From: Rivihabitans pingtungensis
GTDB taxonomy: Bacteria; Pseudomonadota; Gammaproteobacteria; Burkholderiales; Aquaspirillaceae
NCBI RefSeq assembly: GCF_003201855.1
Contig: NZ_QJKI01000003.1
Span: 62,001 to 126,000 of the forward strand
Reading direction: 5' to 3'
DNA: 64,000 nucleotides
In this document: in pieces, positions 1 through 9,220 of the stretch
How the letters are laid out: each line of letters starts with the position of its first letter
Numbering within the stretch: position 1 is the stretch's first letter
Translations under genes and position numbers: made by a program
Notes under the pieces: generated by a model
The model's input: only the letters and a program-made list of their open reading frames with translations
The model's database searches: none
Told to the model about the DNA's origin: nothing

Positions 1-1
1 A

Positions 2-292
2 AAGATCAACGCCGATCTGGCGCGCGACCCGCGTCTGGGCCACTCGCAGATCAAGCGCTTTTTGATTTTGCACAAAGAGCTGGACGCCGACGACGGCGAG
101 CTGACCCGCACCCGCAAGGTGCGCCGCAAATTCATTTCCGAGCGTTATGGCGTGCTGGTCGAGGCGCTGTATTCCAGCCAGGAGAGCTGCATGATCGACG
201 CCCAGGTGAAGTTCGAGGATGGCCGCGTGGGCAATATCCGCGCCACGCTCAAACTGTGTGATGTGCAGACCTATCCCCTGGCCACGGCATAA
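2..292 (+). CDS. Acyl-CoA synthetase (AMP-forming), C-terminal fragment
   Basis: Only the last 96 codons lie in the window; the frame is open from base 2, so the gene begins upstream. The visible part has the basic stretch TRTRKVRRKFISERY followed by a short beta-rich tail, as in the C-terminal lid domain of FadD15-like long-chain acyl-CoA ligases. These activate carboxylic acids to acyl-CoA with ATP and CoA in the cytoplasm. It ends 15 bases before an ABC importer ATPase and so probably belongs to the same operon. Related clusters commonly pair such a ligase with a Liv-type importer. The substrate cannot be judged from this fragment. Confidence 0.75.
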   Translation, partial: KINADLARDPRLGHSQIKRFLILHKELDADDGELTRTRKVRRKFISERYGVLVEALYSSQESCMIDAQVKFEDGRVGNIRATLKLCDVQTYPLATA

Positions 293-307
293 CGGAGAAG
301 CGAGCCC

Positions 308-1096
308 ATGAATCCTCATCGCAAAATTGGCGACGTCATCCTCAAGGCAGAAAACATTTCGCTGTCGTTTGGCGGGGTGAAGGCGCTGACCAATATCAGC
401 CTGGATGTGCGCGAGCATGAAATCTGCGCCATCATCGGCCCCAACGGCGCCGGCAAGAGCTCGATGCTCAATGTCATCAACGGCGTCTATCACCCGCAAG
501 AAGGCCGCGTCAGCTACAAGGGCCATGTGCGCGACAGCATGCACGCCCACGAAGCCGCCCGTCACGGCATTGCCCGCACTTTTCAGAACATCGCCTTGTT
601 CAAGGGCATGAGCGTGCTGGACAACATCATGACCGGGCGCAACCTCAAGATGCACACCAACTTCCTCCAGCAGGCGCTGTACTGGGGCGCCACCCAGCGC
701 GAGGAAATCCGCCACCGCCGCAAGGTGGAAGAAATCATCGACTTTCTGCAAATCGAGAACATCCGCAAAACCCCGGTGGGCCGCCTGCCCTATGGCCTGC
801 AAAAGCGCGTCGAGCTGGGCCGCGCGCTGGCCGCCGAGCCCACCTTGCTGCTGCTGGACGAGCCGATGGCCGGCATGAACGTCGAAGAAAAACAGGATAT
901 GTGCCGCTTCATCCTCGACGTCAACGACGAGTTCGGCACCACCATCGTGCTGATCGAACACGATATGGGCGTGGTGATGGATATTTCCGACCGGGTGATC
1001 GTGCTGGACTACGGCAAGAAAATTGGCGACGGCAGCCCCGAGGAAGTGCGCGCCAACCCGGATGTGATCGCCGCCTATCTGGGCACGTCCCACTAG
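308..1096 (+). CDS. livG: Branched-chain-type ABC importer, ATPase LivG
   Basis: 262-residue ATPase that powers uptake through the LivH/LivM permease encoded next to it. Walker A GPNGAGKSS lies at residues 44-52, the signature region (YGLQKRVELG, a degenerate form typical of LivG) near 160-170, Walker B LLLLDEPMAGMN near 180, and the switch histidine in LIEHDMGVV near 217. The start at 308 follows a GGAG-containing leader 15 bases after the previous stop. The real solute may be an amino acid or a branched-chain or aromatic acid. The neighbouring CoA ligases and valine genes favour a branched-chain compound, but that is inference. Confidence 0.93.
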   Translation: MNPHRKIGDVILKAENISLSFGGVKALTNISLDVREHEICAIIGPNGAGKSSMLNVINGVYHPQEGRVSYKGHVRDSMHAHEAARHGIARTFQNIALFKGMSVLDNIMTGRNLKMHTNFLQQALYWGATQREEIRHRRKVEEIIDFLQIENIRKTPVGRLPYGLQKRVELGRALAAEPTLLLLDEPMAGMNVEEKQDMCRFILDVNDEFGTTIVLIEHDMGVVMDISDRVIVLDYGKKIGDGSPEEVRANPDVIAAYLGTSH

Positions 1097-1117
1097 CCGG
1101 CCAGGGAGAGACAAATC

Positions 1118-1999
1118 ATGCAGTTTTTTATTGAAGTGATGGTCGGCGGCCTGCTCGCCGGGGTGATGTATTCACTGGTGGCGCTGGGCTTTGTGCTGAT
1201 TTACAAGGCTTCCGGCGTGTTCAACTTTGCCCAGGGCGCGCTGGTGCTGTTTGCCGCGCTGACCTTTGTCAGCATCGAAAAAATGGGCGTGCCGTTCTGG
1301 ATCGCCCTGGCCATCACCCTGGGCATCATGGTGCTGATGGGGGTGGCGATTGAGCGGATTGTGTTGCGCCGGTTGGTCAACCAGCCACCGATTTCGCTGT
1401 TCATGGCCACCATCGGCTTGTCCTTCTTCATCGAAGGGCTGGCGCAAACGGTATGGGGCACCGAGGTGCATGGCCTGGAGCTGGGCATCACCGACGAGCC
1501 GTTTGACGTGATGGGCGTGTTCATCTCCAAGTTTGACCTGTTTGCCGCCACGCTGTCCGGCGTGCTGGTGGCCGGTCTGGCGCTGTTCTTCCAGAAAACC
1601 AAGCTGGGCCGCGCGCTGCGCGCGGTGGCCGATGACCATCAGGCGGCGCTGTCGGTGGGCATTCCGCTCAAGCACATCTGGGCGATTGTCTGGGCGGTGG
1701 CCGGTTTTGTCGCCCTGGTGGCCGGCATGCTGTGGGGCTCGCGGCTGGGCGTGCAGTTCGCCCTTACCCTGGTGGTGCTCAAGGCCTTGCCAGTGCTGAT
1801 TCTGGGCGGCTTCACCTCGGTGCCGGGCGCCATTGTCGGCGGGCTGATTGTCGGCGCGGGCGAAAAGCTGGCCGAAGTCTACCTGGGCCCGTTTATCGGC
1901 GGCGGCATCGAAAACTGGTTCCCTTACATGCTGGCGCTGGTATTTCTGCTGGTGCGCCCCGAGGGCTTGTTTGGCGAGCGCCATATCGAGCGAGTGTAA
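1118..1999 (+). CDS. livH: Branched-chain-type ABC importer, permease LivH
   Basis: 293-residue integral inner-membrane protein. The N-terminal segment contains the LivH-family pattern ALGFVLIYKASGVFNFAQG, followed by about eight hydrophobic spans. A family-typical cytoplasmic stretch (KTKLGRALRAVADD) lies near the middle, where it would contact the ATPases. It is preceded by GGGAGAGA and starts 21 bases after livG, consistent with one operon. With LivM it should form the transmembrane channel of the importer. Confidence 0.93.
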   Translation: MQFFIEVMVGGLLAGVMYSLVALGFVLIYKASGVFNFAQGALVLFAALTFVSIEKMGVPFWIALAITLGIMVLMGVAIERIVLRRLVNQPPISLFMATIGLSFFIEGLAQTVWGTEVHGLELGITDEPFDVMGVFISKFDLFAATLSGVLVAGLALFFQKTKLGRALRAVADDHQAALSVGIPLKHIWAIVWAVAGFVALVAGMLWGSRLGVQFALTLVVLKALPVLILGGFTSVPGAIVGGLIVGAGEKLAEVYLGPFIGGGIENWFPYMLALVFLLVRPEGLFGERHIERV

Positions 2000-2052
2000 A
2001 GCCTGCTTGATGTGGCGCTGACATCACGCCTGACATTCTGGAGAAAATTGCA

Positions 2053-3117
2053 ATGATCTACCGCGAAGCTGGACAGTTCAAAATCAATTACCAGAGCGAT
2101 TCGGCCATTTTGCCCATCGTTCAGGACCGCATGTTCATGATCGGCCTGATGGTCGTGAGCTTTCTGGTCATCCCGGTGCTGGGCTCGGATTACTTTCTGG
2201 CCGGCATTCTCACCCCGTTTCTGATCCTGTCGCTGGCGGCGCTGGGCCTGAACATCCTCACCGGCTACGCCGGCCAGCTGTCGCTGGGCTCGGCGGCGTT
2301 CATGGCGGTGGGGGCCTTCGCCACGTACAACTTCATGATCCGCATCCCCGGCATTCCGCTGTTGCTGGCCCTGGTGCTGGGCGGGCTGATGGCGGCGCTG
2401 GTGGGCATTTTGTTTGGCCTGCCCAGCCTGCGCATCAAGGGCTTTTATCTGGCGGTGGCCACCCTGGCGGCGCAGTTCTTTATTGAATGGGCACTGACCA
2501 AGTTTGGCTGGTTCACCAATTATTCCAGCTCGGGGGTGATTTCCGCGCCGGAAATGCAGGTGTTCGGCATTGTCATCGACTCCGCCGCCAAGAAATACCT
2601 GTTCACCCTGGCCATTGTCGCCCTACTCACCCTGGCGGCCAAAAATATGGTGCGCAGCTCGCTGGGCCGCAGCTGGATGGCGGTGCGCGACATGGACGTG
2701 GCCGCCGAAGTGATCGGCATCCCCATCCTGAAAACCAAACTGCTGGCCTTTGCCATCAGCTCGTTCTACTGCGGCATTGCCGGCGCGCTGTGGGCCTTTG
2801 TGCTGCTGGGCACGGTGGACCCGCAAGCCTTTGACCTGCACCGCTCGTTTCAGGTGCTGTTCATGATCATTGTCGGCGGCGTGGGCTCGATTCTCGGTTC
2901 TTACCTGGGGGCGGCGTTCATCGTGCTGCTGCCCATCGTGCTGAACCTGATTGGCCAGCTGTTCCACGGCGCGATCAGCACCCAGTTTCTGTCCAATATG
3001 GAAATGATGCTGTTTGGCGGCCTGATTATTTTCTTCCTGATTGTCGAGCCGCTGGGCCTGGCCCGCTTGTGGCAGATCGCCAAGGAGAAGCTGCGCATGT
3101 GGCCGTTCCCGCACTGA
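2053..3117 (+). CDS. livM: Branched-chain-type ABC importer, permease LivM
   Basis: 354-residue integral membrane permease of the LivM family, with the hallmark LNILTGYAGQLSLGSAAFM near residues 73-91 and the ATPase-contact segment SSLGRSWMAVRDMDVAA near 200. The N-terminus has a hydrophilic stretch of about 30 residues before the first span. The start lies about 10 bases after TCTGGAGAAA. It pairs with LivH. The downstream gap to the binding-protein gene contains one copy of the dispersed repeat, so the operon may be interrupted or reinitiated there. Confidence 0.93.
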   Translation: MIYREAGQFKINYQSDSAILPIVQDRMFMIGLMVVSFLVIPVLGSDYFLAGILTPFLILSLAALGLNILTGYAGQLSLGSAAFMAVGAFATYNFMIRIPGIPLLLALVLGGLMAALVGILFGLPSLRIKGFYLAVATLAAQFFIEWALTKFGWFTNYSSSGVISAPEMQVFGIVIDSAAKKYLFTLAIVALLTLAAKNMVRSSLGRSWMAVRDMDVAAEVIGIPILKTKLLAFAISSFYCGIAGALWAFVLLGTVDPQAFDLHRSFQVLFMIIVGGVGSILGSYLGAAFIVLLPIVLNLIGQLFHGAISTQFLSNMEMMLFGGLIIFFLIVEPLGLARLWQIAKEKLRMWPFPH

Positions 3118-3119
3118 GC

Positions 3120-3233
3120 GCGGCTCACAAAACCCTCCTGGCGTGGTTGCGCGGCCTTGTCGTACTACCCCGTACTGTCTACGGTCGTGCGCCTAGCCAG
3201 GATCGCTTCGCTGAGTTTGGTGAGCGACGCTGA
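3120..3233 (+). repeat. Dispersed intergenic repeat, copy 1
   Basis: Copy of a family found nine times in this window. It begins GGCTCACAAAACCCTCCTGG, continues through CGTACTGTCTACGGTCG and CGCCTAGCCAGGATCGCTTC, and ends in CTGAGTTTGGTGAGC, so the ends form an imperfect inverted repeat (CTCACAAAAC / GTTTGGTGAG). It occupies most of the livM to binding-protein gap. No transposase is encoded. Confidence 0.85.
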
Positions 3234-3338
3234 AGCACGGATGCCTGCATCCATCCCTTGTGTAGTCCCGCCATGCCGTCGCGCAGACGGCGGTGTGGCA
3301 AAGCCGTAGCTGACATTCAAAAACCGAGGAGAGACACC

Positions 3339-4667
3339 ATGAAGACGAATTCCCTGAAGCGTTCCGTCCTGGCCGTGGCCGTGTCGTTGGGCACGCTGGC
3401 CGCAGGCCAGGCCTGGGCCGCCGAGCAGTTCATCCCGATTCCCAGCTATCGCGTCGGCCCCTACGCCTCGGGCGGCTCCAAGTATTACGGTGGCCTGATT
3501 GACTACATCAACCTGGTCAACGCCAAGGAAGGCGGTGTCGGCGGCGTCAAGCTCACCTACGAAGAGTGCGAAACCGAATACAAAAACGACCGTGGCGTAG
3601 AGTGCTACGAGCGGCTCAAGGCCAAGGGCGAAGCCGGTGCCTCGATGTTCAACTTCATGTCCACCGGCATCACCTACGCCACCATGGACCGCGCCTCGCA
3701 GGACAAAATCCCGCTGGTGACCATCGGCTTTGGCCGCGCCGACGCCAAGGACGGCAGCGTGTTCCCCTATGTGTTCCCGCTGATCACCTCGTACTGGAGC
3801 CAGGCCTCGGCCAAGATCAGCTATATCGGCCAGCGCCTGGGCGGCATGGACAAGCTCAAGGGCAAAAAGATCGTCAACCTCTACCACGGCTCGGCTTACG
3901 GCAAAGAAACCATGCCAGTGCTGGAGGCGTTCGCCAAGAAATACGGCTTTGAGCTGGTGAATGTGGAAGTCCCGGCGCCGGGCACCGAGCAGCAATCGCA
4001 ATGGCTGGAAATCCGTCGCCAGCAGCCGGATTTCGTGATTCTGCGCAGCTGGGGGGTGATGACCCCGGCGGCGATCAAGGCCGCCGCCAAGGTGGGCTTC
4101 CCGCGTGACAAGATCGTCGCCGTGTGGTGGGGCGGTTCGGAAGAAGACGTCATCCCGGCTGGTGAGGCCGCCAAGGGTTATATCGCCGGCAGCTTCGCCT
4201 CGGATGGCGTGGGCTTCCCGGTGATTCAGGACATCCAGAAAACCCTGTACGCCAACGGCAAGGGCAATCTGTCCGACCAGGCCGCCATCGGCACGGTCAA
4301 CTACAACCGTGGCGTGATCGGCGGGATCATGATGGTGGAAGCCATCCGCGTGGCGCAAGGCAAGTTCGGCAAAAAAGCGCTGAACGGCGACGAAGTGCGC
4401 TGGGGCCTGGAACACCTCGACCTCAGCCCGGCCCGCCTGAAGGCGCTGGGCGCGGCCAATATGATCCCCGGCGTGAAAACCTCGTGCGCCAACCACGAAG
4501 GCTCGGGCTACACCCGCTTCATGCAATGGGACGGCAAGGCCTGGAAGCCGGCCTCCGGCTGGATTGCCCCGGACAACAGCGTGCTGGATCCGCTGGTGAA
4601 AGCCTCGGCAGACAAGTACGCCAAAGAAAAGGGCATCACCCCGCGCGATTGCAGCAAGGAAAAGTAA
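3339..4667 (+). CDS. ABC importer periplasmic substrate-binding protein (LivK type)
   Basis: 442-residue type I periplasmic binding protein. A signal peptide of about 27 residues (KR, hydrophobic core, then GQAWA before AEQ) fits Sec export. The start at 3339 follows GAGGAGAGACACC; the frame is open further upstream, but that part lies over the repeat and lacks a signal sequence. It should capture the solute for LivGHMF. Four cysteines, two near residue 80 and two near the C-terminus, could form disulfides. The exact ligand is not deducible; the family covers amino acids, amides and small organic acids. Confidence 0.9.
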   Translation: MKTNSLKRSVLAVAVSLGTLAAGQAWAAEQFIPIPSYRVGPYASGGSKYYGGLIDYINLVNAKEGGVGGVKLTYEECETEYKNDRGVECYERLKAKGEAGASMFNFMSTGITYATMDRASQDKIPLVTIGFGRADAKDGSVFPYVFPLITSYWSQASAKISYIGQRLGGMDKLKGKKIVNLYHGSAYGKETMPVLEAFAKKYGFELVNVEVPAPGTEQQSQWLEIRRQQPDFVILRSWGVMTPAAIKAAAKVGFPRDKIVAVWWGGSEEDVIPAGEAAKGYIAGSFASDGVGFPVIQDIQKTLYANGKGNLSDQAAIGTVNYNRGVIGGIMMVEAIRVAQGKFGKKALNGDEVRWGLEHLDLSPARLKALGAANMIPGVKTSCANHEGSGYTRFMQWDGKAWKPASGWIAPDNSVLDPLVKASADKYAKEKGITPRDCSKEK

Positions 4668-4676
4668 TCCACCCGG

Positions 4677-4735
4677 CCCCGGTGTCTGCCGGGGAGGATG
4701 TCCTGTTTGCCGGCGGATGCACGTTATCCGCCGGC
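4677..4735 (+). terminator. Tandem hairpins between binding protein and livF
   Basis: Two adjacent perfect inverted repeats follow the binding-protein stop codon: CCCCGG / CCGGGG (4677-4694, loop of 6) and GCCGGCGGAT / ATCCGCCGGC (4709-4735, loop of 7). No T run follows. The position suits mRNA stabilisation or partial termination, which would keep the binding protein more abundant than the ATPase. Confidence 0.55.
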
Positions 4736-4751
4736 CCTATGGAGCCGCATC

Positions 4752-5600
4752 ATGAGTCAAACCGGCATTGTTCCCGGCCACACCGACCAGCAGCCCAGCC
4801 CGTTCTTGCTGTCGGTCAACAATATTGAAGTGATTTACAACCATGTGATTCTGGTGCTCAAGGGCGTGTCGCTGGACGTGCCAGAAGGCAGCATCGTCGC
4901 CTTGCTGGGCGGCAACGGCGCGGGCAAGAGCACTACGCTGAAAGCCATTTCCAACCTGTTGGCCAGCGAACGCGGCGATGTCACCAAGGGCTCGGTGGAG
5001 TTTCGCGGCGAACGGGTGGATCAGCTCACCCCGGACGCGCTGGTCAAGCGCGGCGTGGTGCAGGTGATGGAAGGCCGCCATTGTTTTGGCCACCTCACCG
5101 TAGAAGAAAACCTGCTGACCGGCGCGTATACGCGCAAGGCCAGCCGGGCGGAAATCGCCCAGGACCTGGAGAAGGTCTATCACTATTTTCCGCGCCTGAA
5201 AGTGCGCCGGCAGAGTCAGGCCGGCTACACCTCGGGCGGCGAGCAGCAGATGGTGGCGGTGGGCCGCGCGCTGATGGCGCGCCCGAGCATGATTTTGCTG
5301 GACGAGCCGTCGATGGGCCTGGCGCCGCAGATTGTGGAAGAGATTTTCGAGATTGTTAAAGACTTGAATCAAAAAGAGCGGGTGAGTTTTCTGCTGGCCG
5401 AGCAGAACACCATGGTGGCGCTGCGCTACGCCAATTTTGGCTACATCCTGGAGAACGGCCGGGTGGTGATGGATGGCGCGGCGGATGAGTTGGCCAGCAA
5501 TGAGGATGTGAAGGAGTTTTATCTGGGCCTGGGCGGGGATGGGCGCAAGAGTTTCCGCGAGGTGAAGCATTATCGGCGGCGTAAGCGGTGGTTGGCGTAA
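4752..5600 (+). CDS. livF: Branched-chain-type ABC importer, ATPase LivF
   Basis: 282-residue second ATPase of the importer. Walker A GGNGAGKST lies at residues 53-61, the signature YTSGGEQQM near 159, and Walker B MILLDEPSMGLAP near 178. The start at 4752 is preferred because GGAG lies 7 bases before it. An earlier in-frame ATG at 4698 would run through the hairpin region and has its ribosome site too close. The C-terminal 20 residues are basic and slightly longer than in typical LivF. It partners LivG, LivH and LivM. Confidence 0.92.
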   Translation: MSQTGIVPGHTDQQPSPFLLSVNNIEVIYNHVILVLKGVSLDVPEGSIVALLGGNGAGKSTTLKAISNLLASERGDVTKGSVEFRGERVDQLTPDALVKRGVVQVMEGRHCFGHLTVEENLLTGAYTRKASRAEIAQDLEKVYHYFPRLKVRRQSQAGYTSGGEQQMVAVGRALMARPSMILLDEPSMGLAPQIVEEIFEIVKDLNQKERVSFLLAEQNTMVALRYANFGYILENGRVVMDGAADELASNEDVKEFYLGLGGDGRKSFREVKHYRRRKRWLA

Positions 5601-6171
5601 GGGTTTATCTGTCTGGGTGATGTGGTTGCGCTGACGCGCATGGGCTGGGGCTGAATTGGGGCGGGGCTTCGCCCCGCACCCGACCCTATTTCTTTGTCTC
5701 GCCAAAGAAATAGGGGAAAGAAAGGCGACCCGGGCGTCGCGCCCTACGCCTGCGGCTTCGGGTGCCTTGCGCTTCTCGCCGGCCAGGGCCGCCACGGAAT
5801 GGCGCGTCGGCTGCGCCGCCGCTTAGCCGTGGCGGACACCTCCCTGTCCGGCTGCGATGCTCAGCGCGCCACACGGGGGTGAACAGCGGCTAAGCGCAAC
5901 GGGCAAGGCACTAAAAGTATTGAATTTATAGATTATTGGGGTTTTGGTGAGCGCTAAGGTTGTGCAGTGCTACCCGGCATTTACCCCACCCCCGCGTCGT
6001 CCCTGCGCAGGCGGGGACCCAGGCAAGGAACCACAGCGTGGCGACGGTGAAAACGCGTTGGCCGTGGTTTGGTGAGTGACTCACCCACCCTACGCCATCA
6101 CAAGAATCAGGTTTGGCCAGCAGCACGGCCAGTATGTTGAATACGCAGCATCTCAATTCGAGGATATTCCG
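5601..6171. other. Non-coding gap with palindromic elements
   Basis: 571 bases between livF and the next ligase gene. It holds a GC hairpin (GCGGGGC/GCCCCGC, 5661-5677), a 13-base perfect inverted repeat (5684-5715), a G+C-rich stretch, a short repeat-like segment CCCTGCGCAGGCGGGGACCC near 5990-6015, and the perfect palindrome GGTGAGTGACTCACC at 6071-6085. The short frames through it have no ribosome sites or recognisable protein features. It reads like an accumulation of extragenic repeats. Confidence 0.6.
5684..5715. repeat. Perfect inverted repeat, hairpin of 13 bp
   Basis: CCCTATTTCTTTG and its exact complement CAAAGAAATAGGG are separated by TCTCGC. Hairpins of this type, followed by a GC-rich segment, are frequent extragenic elements in beta- and gammaproteobacteria. 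It may act as a terminator for livF, but no clean U tract follows on the + strand. Confidence 0.6.
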
Positions 6172-7407
6172 ATGCCCCATCTGGACGCTCTGGAAACCCG
6201 GCCGCACGCGCAGCGTGTGGCGGAGCAATACGCCCGTTTGCCGGCGCAGTTGGCTTATGCCCGTGAGCATAGCCCGGCTTATGCCCAGGCGTTGGCCGGC
6301 CTGGATTTGTCCGCTGTCACCGATGCGCAGGCGCTGGCGGGGTTGCCGGTGACGCGCAAGTCGGCCTTGATTGAGCAGCAGCAGGCGTGCCCGCCGTTTG
6401 GCGGGTATGCCGCCATGGCGGCTGGGGCAGCCAGTCGGGTGTTTGCCTCGCCCGGCCCGATTTACGAACCCCAGGGGCCGGGTGAGGATTTTTGGCGGAT
6501 GAGCCGCGCGTTGTACGCCGCCGGGTTTCGCAGCGGCGATATTGTGCACAACACGTTTTCTTATCACTTCACTCCGGGCGGCTTCATGCTGGATTCCGGC
6601 GCGCGCGCCTTGGGCTGCGCGGTGTTTCCGGCCGGGGTGGGGCAGACCGAGCAGCAGGTGATGGCGCTGCGCGATATTGGCGCCACCGGCTACACCGGCA
6701 CGCCGTCGTTTTTGAAAATCATCCTGGATAAAGCCGACGAGCTGGGCATTGCCCTGCCCCGCTTGAACAAGGCGCTGGTCACTGGCGAGGCCTTGCCCAA
6801 CAGCCTGCGTCAGCAGTTTGAGGCGCGCGGCATTCAGGTGCGCCAGTGCTACGCCACGGCGGATTTGGGACTGATTGCCTACGAGAGCCAGCCCGGCGAA
6901 GGCTTGGTGGTGGACGAGGGCATTGTGCTGGAGCTGGTCAAGCCTGGCACGGGCGAGTTGGTGGCCGATGGCGATGTCGGCGAGGTGGTGGTCACCCCGC
7001 TGCATAACCGCGCCTACCCGCTGGTGCGCTTTGCCACCGGCGATTTGTCGGCGTTTCTGGACAGCGCCGGCAGTTGCGGGCGCAGCAATCGCCGCATCAA
7101 GGGCTGGCTGGGCCGCGCCGACCAGACCGCCAAGATCAAGGGCATGTTTGTGCACCCGGCGCAAATCCACGCCATCGGCCCACGCCATCCGGCGCTGGGG
7201 CGCTTGCGCCTGGTGGTGGAGCGGGTGAACGACCTGGACCACATGACCCTGCACGCCGAGAGCGCCGACAGCGACGCCGCGCTGCGCCAGGCGGTGGCCG
7301 ACAGCCTGCGCGAGCTGACCAAGCTCAAGGGCGAGGTGTGCCTGTGCGCGCCGGGCAGCCTGGCCAACGACGGCAAGATTATTGACGACCAGCGTCCGCT
7401 GGCCTGA
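6172..7407 (+). CDS. Phenylacetate-CoA ligase-like AMP-forming ligase
   Basis: 411-residue member of the PaaK-like branch of adenylate-forming enzymes, expected to make an acyl-CoA from a small acid, ATP and CoA. Recognisable parts are a substrate-pocket stretch with [13 protein letters not shown] near residue 185, [14 protein letters not shown] near 226, and the hinge aspartate region [11 protein letters not shown] near 283 before the C-terminal lid. The usual Ser/Thr/Gly P-loop (SSGTTG) is not seen; its place holds ASPGPIYEP. The start at 6172 has GAGG 8 bases upstream. It sits between livF and the valine genes, so isobutyrate or another branched acid is a reasonable substrate guess. Confidence 0.8.
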   Translation: MPHLDALETRPHAQRVAEQYARLPAQLAYAREHSPAYAQALAGLDLSAVTDAQALAGLPVTRKSALIEQQQACPPFGGYAAMAAGAASRVFASPGPIYEPQGPGEDFWRMSRALYAAGFRSGDIVHNTFSYHFTPGGFMLDSGARALGCAVFPAGVGQTEQQVMALRDIGATGYTGTPSFLKIILDKADELGIALPRLNKALVTGEALPNSLRQQFEARGIQVRQCYATADLGLIAYESQPGEGLVVDEGIVLELVKPGTGELVADGDVGEVVVTPLHNRAYPLVRFATGDLSAFLDSAGSCGRSNRRIKGWLGRADQTAKIKGMFVHPAQIHAIGPRHPALGRLRLVVERVNDLDHMTLHAESADSDAALRQAVADSLRELTKLKGEVCLCAPGSLANDGKIIDDQRPLA

Positions 7408-7492
7408 CACACACAGAGGCCGGGCGCCACGTCCGCCCGGCCCGGATAACGCTGGCGGGGCGATTCGCCCCCACCCAATTAGGAGACACTGC

Positions 7493-8995
7493 ATGACCGC
7501 CACCTTGCCTACCGTTCCGCTGCTGATCCAGGGCGAATTTGTCGAGTCCGCCACCACGCAATGGCGCGATGTGGTCAACCCGGCCACCCAGGAGCCGCTG
7601 GCCCGCGTGCCGTTCGCCACGGCCGATGAAATCAACGCCGCCATCGCCAGCGCCAAGGCCGCGTTCAAAACCTGGCGCAAGACGCCGATTGGCGCGCGCG
7701 CGCGGATTTTTCTCAAGCTGCAACAGCTGATCCGCGAAAACATGGCCGACCTGGCCGCCACGCTGACCGCCGAGCAAGGCAAGACCCTGGCTGACGCCGA
7801 GGGCGATGTGTTCCGTGGCCTGGAAGTGGTTGAACACGCCGCCAATATCGGCACGCTGCAAATGGGCGAGTTTGCCGAAAACGTCGCCAGCGGCGTGGAC
7901 ACCTACACCCTGCTGCAACCGCTGGGCGTGTGCGCCGGCATCACCCCGTTCAACTTCCCGGCGATGATTCCGCTGTGGATGTTCCCGATGGCCATCGCCA
8001 CCGGCAACACCTTTGTGCTCAAGCCCTCCGAGCAAGACCCGCTGGTCACCATGAAGCTGGTCAAGCTGGCGCTGGAAGCCGGCGTGCCGCCGGGCGTGCT
8101 GAATGTGATTCACGGCGGCGAAGACGCGGTGAACGCGCTGTGCGACCACCCGGACATCAAGGCGATTTCGTTTGTGGGCTCCACCCGCGTCGGCACCCAT
8201 GTGTACAACCGCGCCAGCCTGAACGGCAAGCGCGTGCAGTGCATGATGGGCGCCAAAAACCACGCCGTGGTGATGCCAGACGCCAACCGCGAACAGGCGC
8301 TCAATCAACTGGTCGGCGCGGCGTTTGGCGCCGCCGGCCAGCGCTGCATGGCCACCACGGTGGCGGTGCTGGTGGGCGCGGCGCGCGAATGGGTGCCGGA
8401 GCTGGTGGCCAAGGCGCAGGGGCTGCGCGTGGGCGCCGGCAAGGATAACCCGGATGTGGGGCCGATGATTTCCTGCGCCGCCCGCCAGCGCGCGCTGAAC
8501 CTGGTGGCGCAAGGCCTGGAGCAGGGCGCGGTGCTGGAGCTGGATGGGCGCGGCGTGCAGGTGGACGGCTACCCCAACGGCAATTTCTTTGGCCCGACCA
8601 TCCTGTCCGGGGTCAAGCCGGGCATGGCGGTGTACGACCAGGAGATTTTTGGCCCGGTGCTGGTACTGACCGAGGCCGACAGCCTGGACGAAGCCATCGA
8701 GCTGATCAACAGCAACCCCAACGGCAACGGCACCGCCATCTTCACCCAGAACGGCGCGGTGGCGCGCAAGTTCCAGGAAGACATCGACGTCGGGCAGGTG
8801 GGCATCAATGTGCCGATTCCGGTGCCGGTGCCGCTGTTCAGCTTTACCGGCTCGCGCGGCTCCAAGCTGGGCGACCTGGGCCCGTACGGCAAGCAGGTGG
8901 TGATGTTCTACACCCAGACCAAGACCATCACCCAGCGCTGGTTTGACGACCCGGCGTCGATGGGCAAGGTGAACACCACCATCAGCCTGAAGTAA
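7493..8995 (+). CDS. mmsA: Methylmalonate-semialdehyde dehydrogenase (CoA-acylating)
   Basis: 500-residue aldehyde dehydrogenase-fold enzyme that converts methylmalonate semialdehyde, NAD+ and CoA to propionyl-CoA, the last valine-specific step. The catalytic cysteine is Cys285 in [27 protein letters not shown] (near residue 150) and [10 protein letters not shown] are typical of this subfamily. The start at 7493 has AGGAGAC upstream. It lies directly before the dehydrogenase/hydratase genes, and together they form the lower valine pathway. MmsA can also take malonate semialdehyde, so beta-alanine or inositol catabolism is an alternative role. Confidence 0.93.
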   Translation: MTATLPTVPLLIQGEFVESATTQWRDVVNPATQEPLARVPFATADEINAAIASAKAAFKTWRKTPIGARARIFLKLQQLIRENMADLAATLTAEQGKTLADAEGDVFRGLEVVEHAANIGTLQMGEFAENVASGVDTYTLLQPLGVCAGITPFNFPAMIPLWMFPMAIATGNTFVLKPSEQDPLVTMKLVKLALEAGVPPGVLNVIHGGEDAVNALCDHPDIKAISFVGSTRVGTHVYNRASLNGKRVQCMMGAKNHAVVMPDANREQALNQLVGAAFGAAGQRCMATTVAVLVGAAREWVPELVAKAQGLRVGAGKDNPDVGPMISCAARQRALNLVAQGLEQGAVLELDGRGVQVDGYPNGNFFGPTILSGVKPGMAVYDQEIFGPVLVLTEADSLDEAIELINSNPNGNGTAIFTQNGAVARKFQEDIDVGQVGINVPIPVPVPLFSFTGSRGSKLGDLGPYGKQVVMFYTQTKTITQRWFDDPASMGKVNTTISLK

Positions 8996-9009
8996 AACCG
9001 CCAAGCGCC

Positions 9010-9130
9010 GCTAAGAGTCGCTTACAAAACGCGCCTGGCGTTGTTGCACGACCTTGCCGTACGACTCGTACTGTCTGCGGCCGTGCGCCTGGCCAGGACC
9101 GCTGCGCTGAGTGTGGTGAGCGACTCTTAA
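9010..9130 (+). repeat. Dispersed intergenic repeat, copy 2
   Basis: One of the best-preserved copies. Its ends TAAGAGTCGCTTAC and GTGAGCGACTCTTA are inverted repeats with one mismatch. Between them run CCTGGCGTTGTTGC, CCTTGCCGTACGACTCGTAC, TGTCTGCGG and CGCCTGGCCAGGACCGCTGC. It fills the mmsA to acyl-CoA dehydrogenase gap. Confidence 0.88.
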
Positions 9131-9220
9131 GAGGTGGGGCGGGCCGCGCAAGCGCATGGCTTTGCGGCTCGCTTCGGCGACAGACATAAGACAACAATAA
9201 AATCAGAAGGACCCACCCCC

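Noticed and set aside
5926-7902. 658-codon open frame on the minus strand
   Set aside because: It runs antisense through the PaaK-like ligase and mmsA, has a His/Arg/Gln/Ala-rich composition typical of GC-rich antisense frames, and shows no domain.
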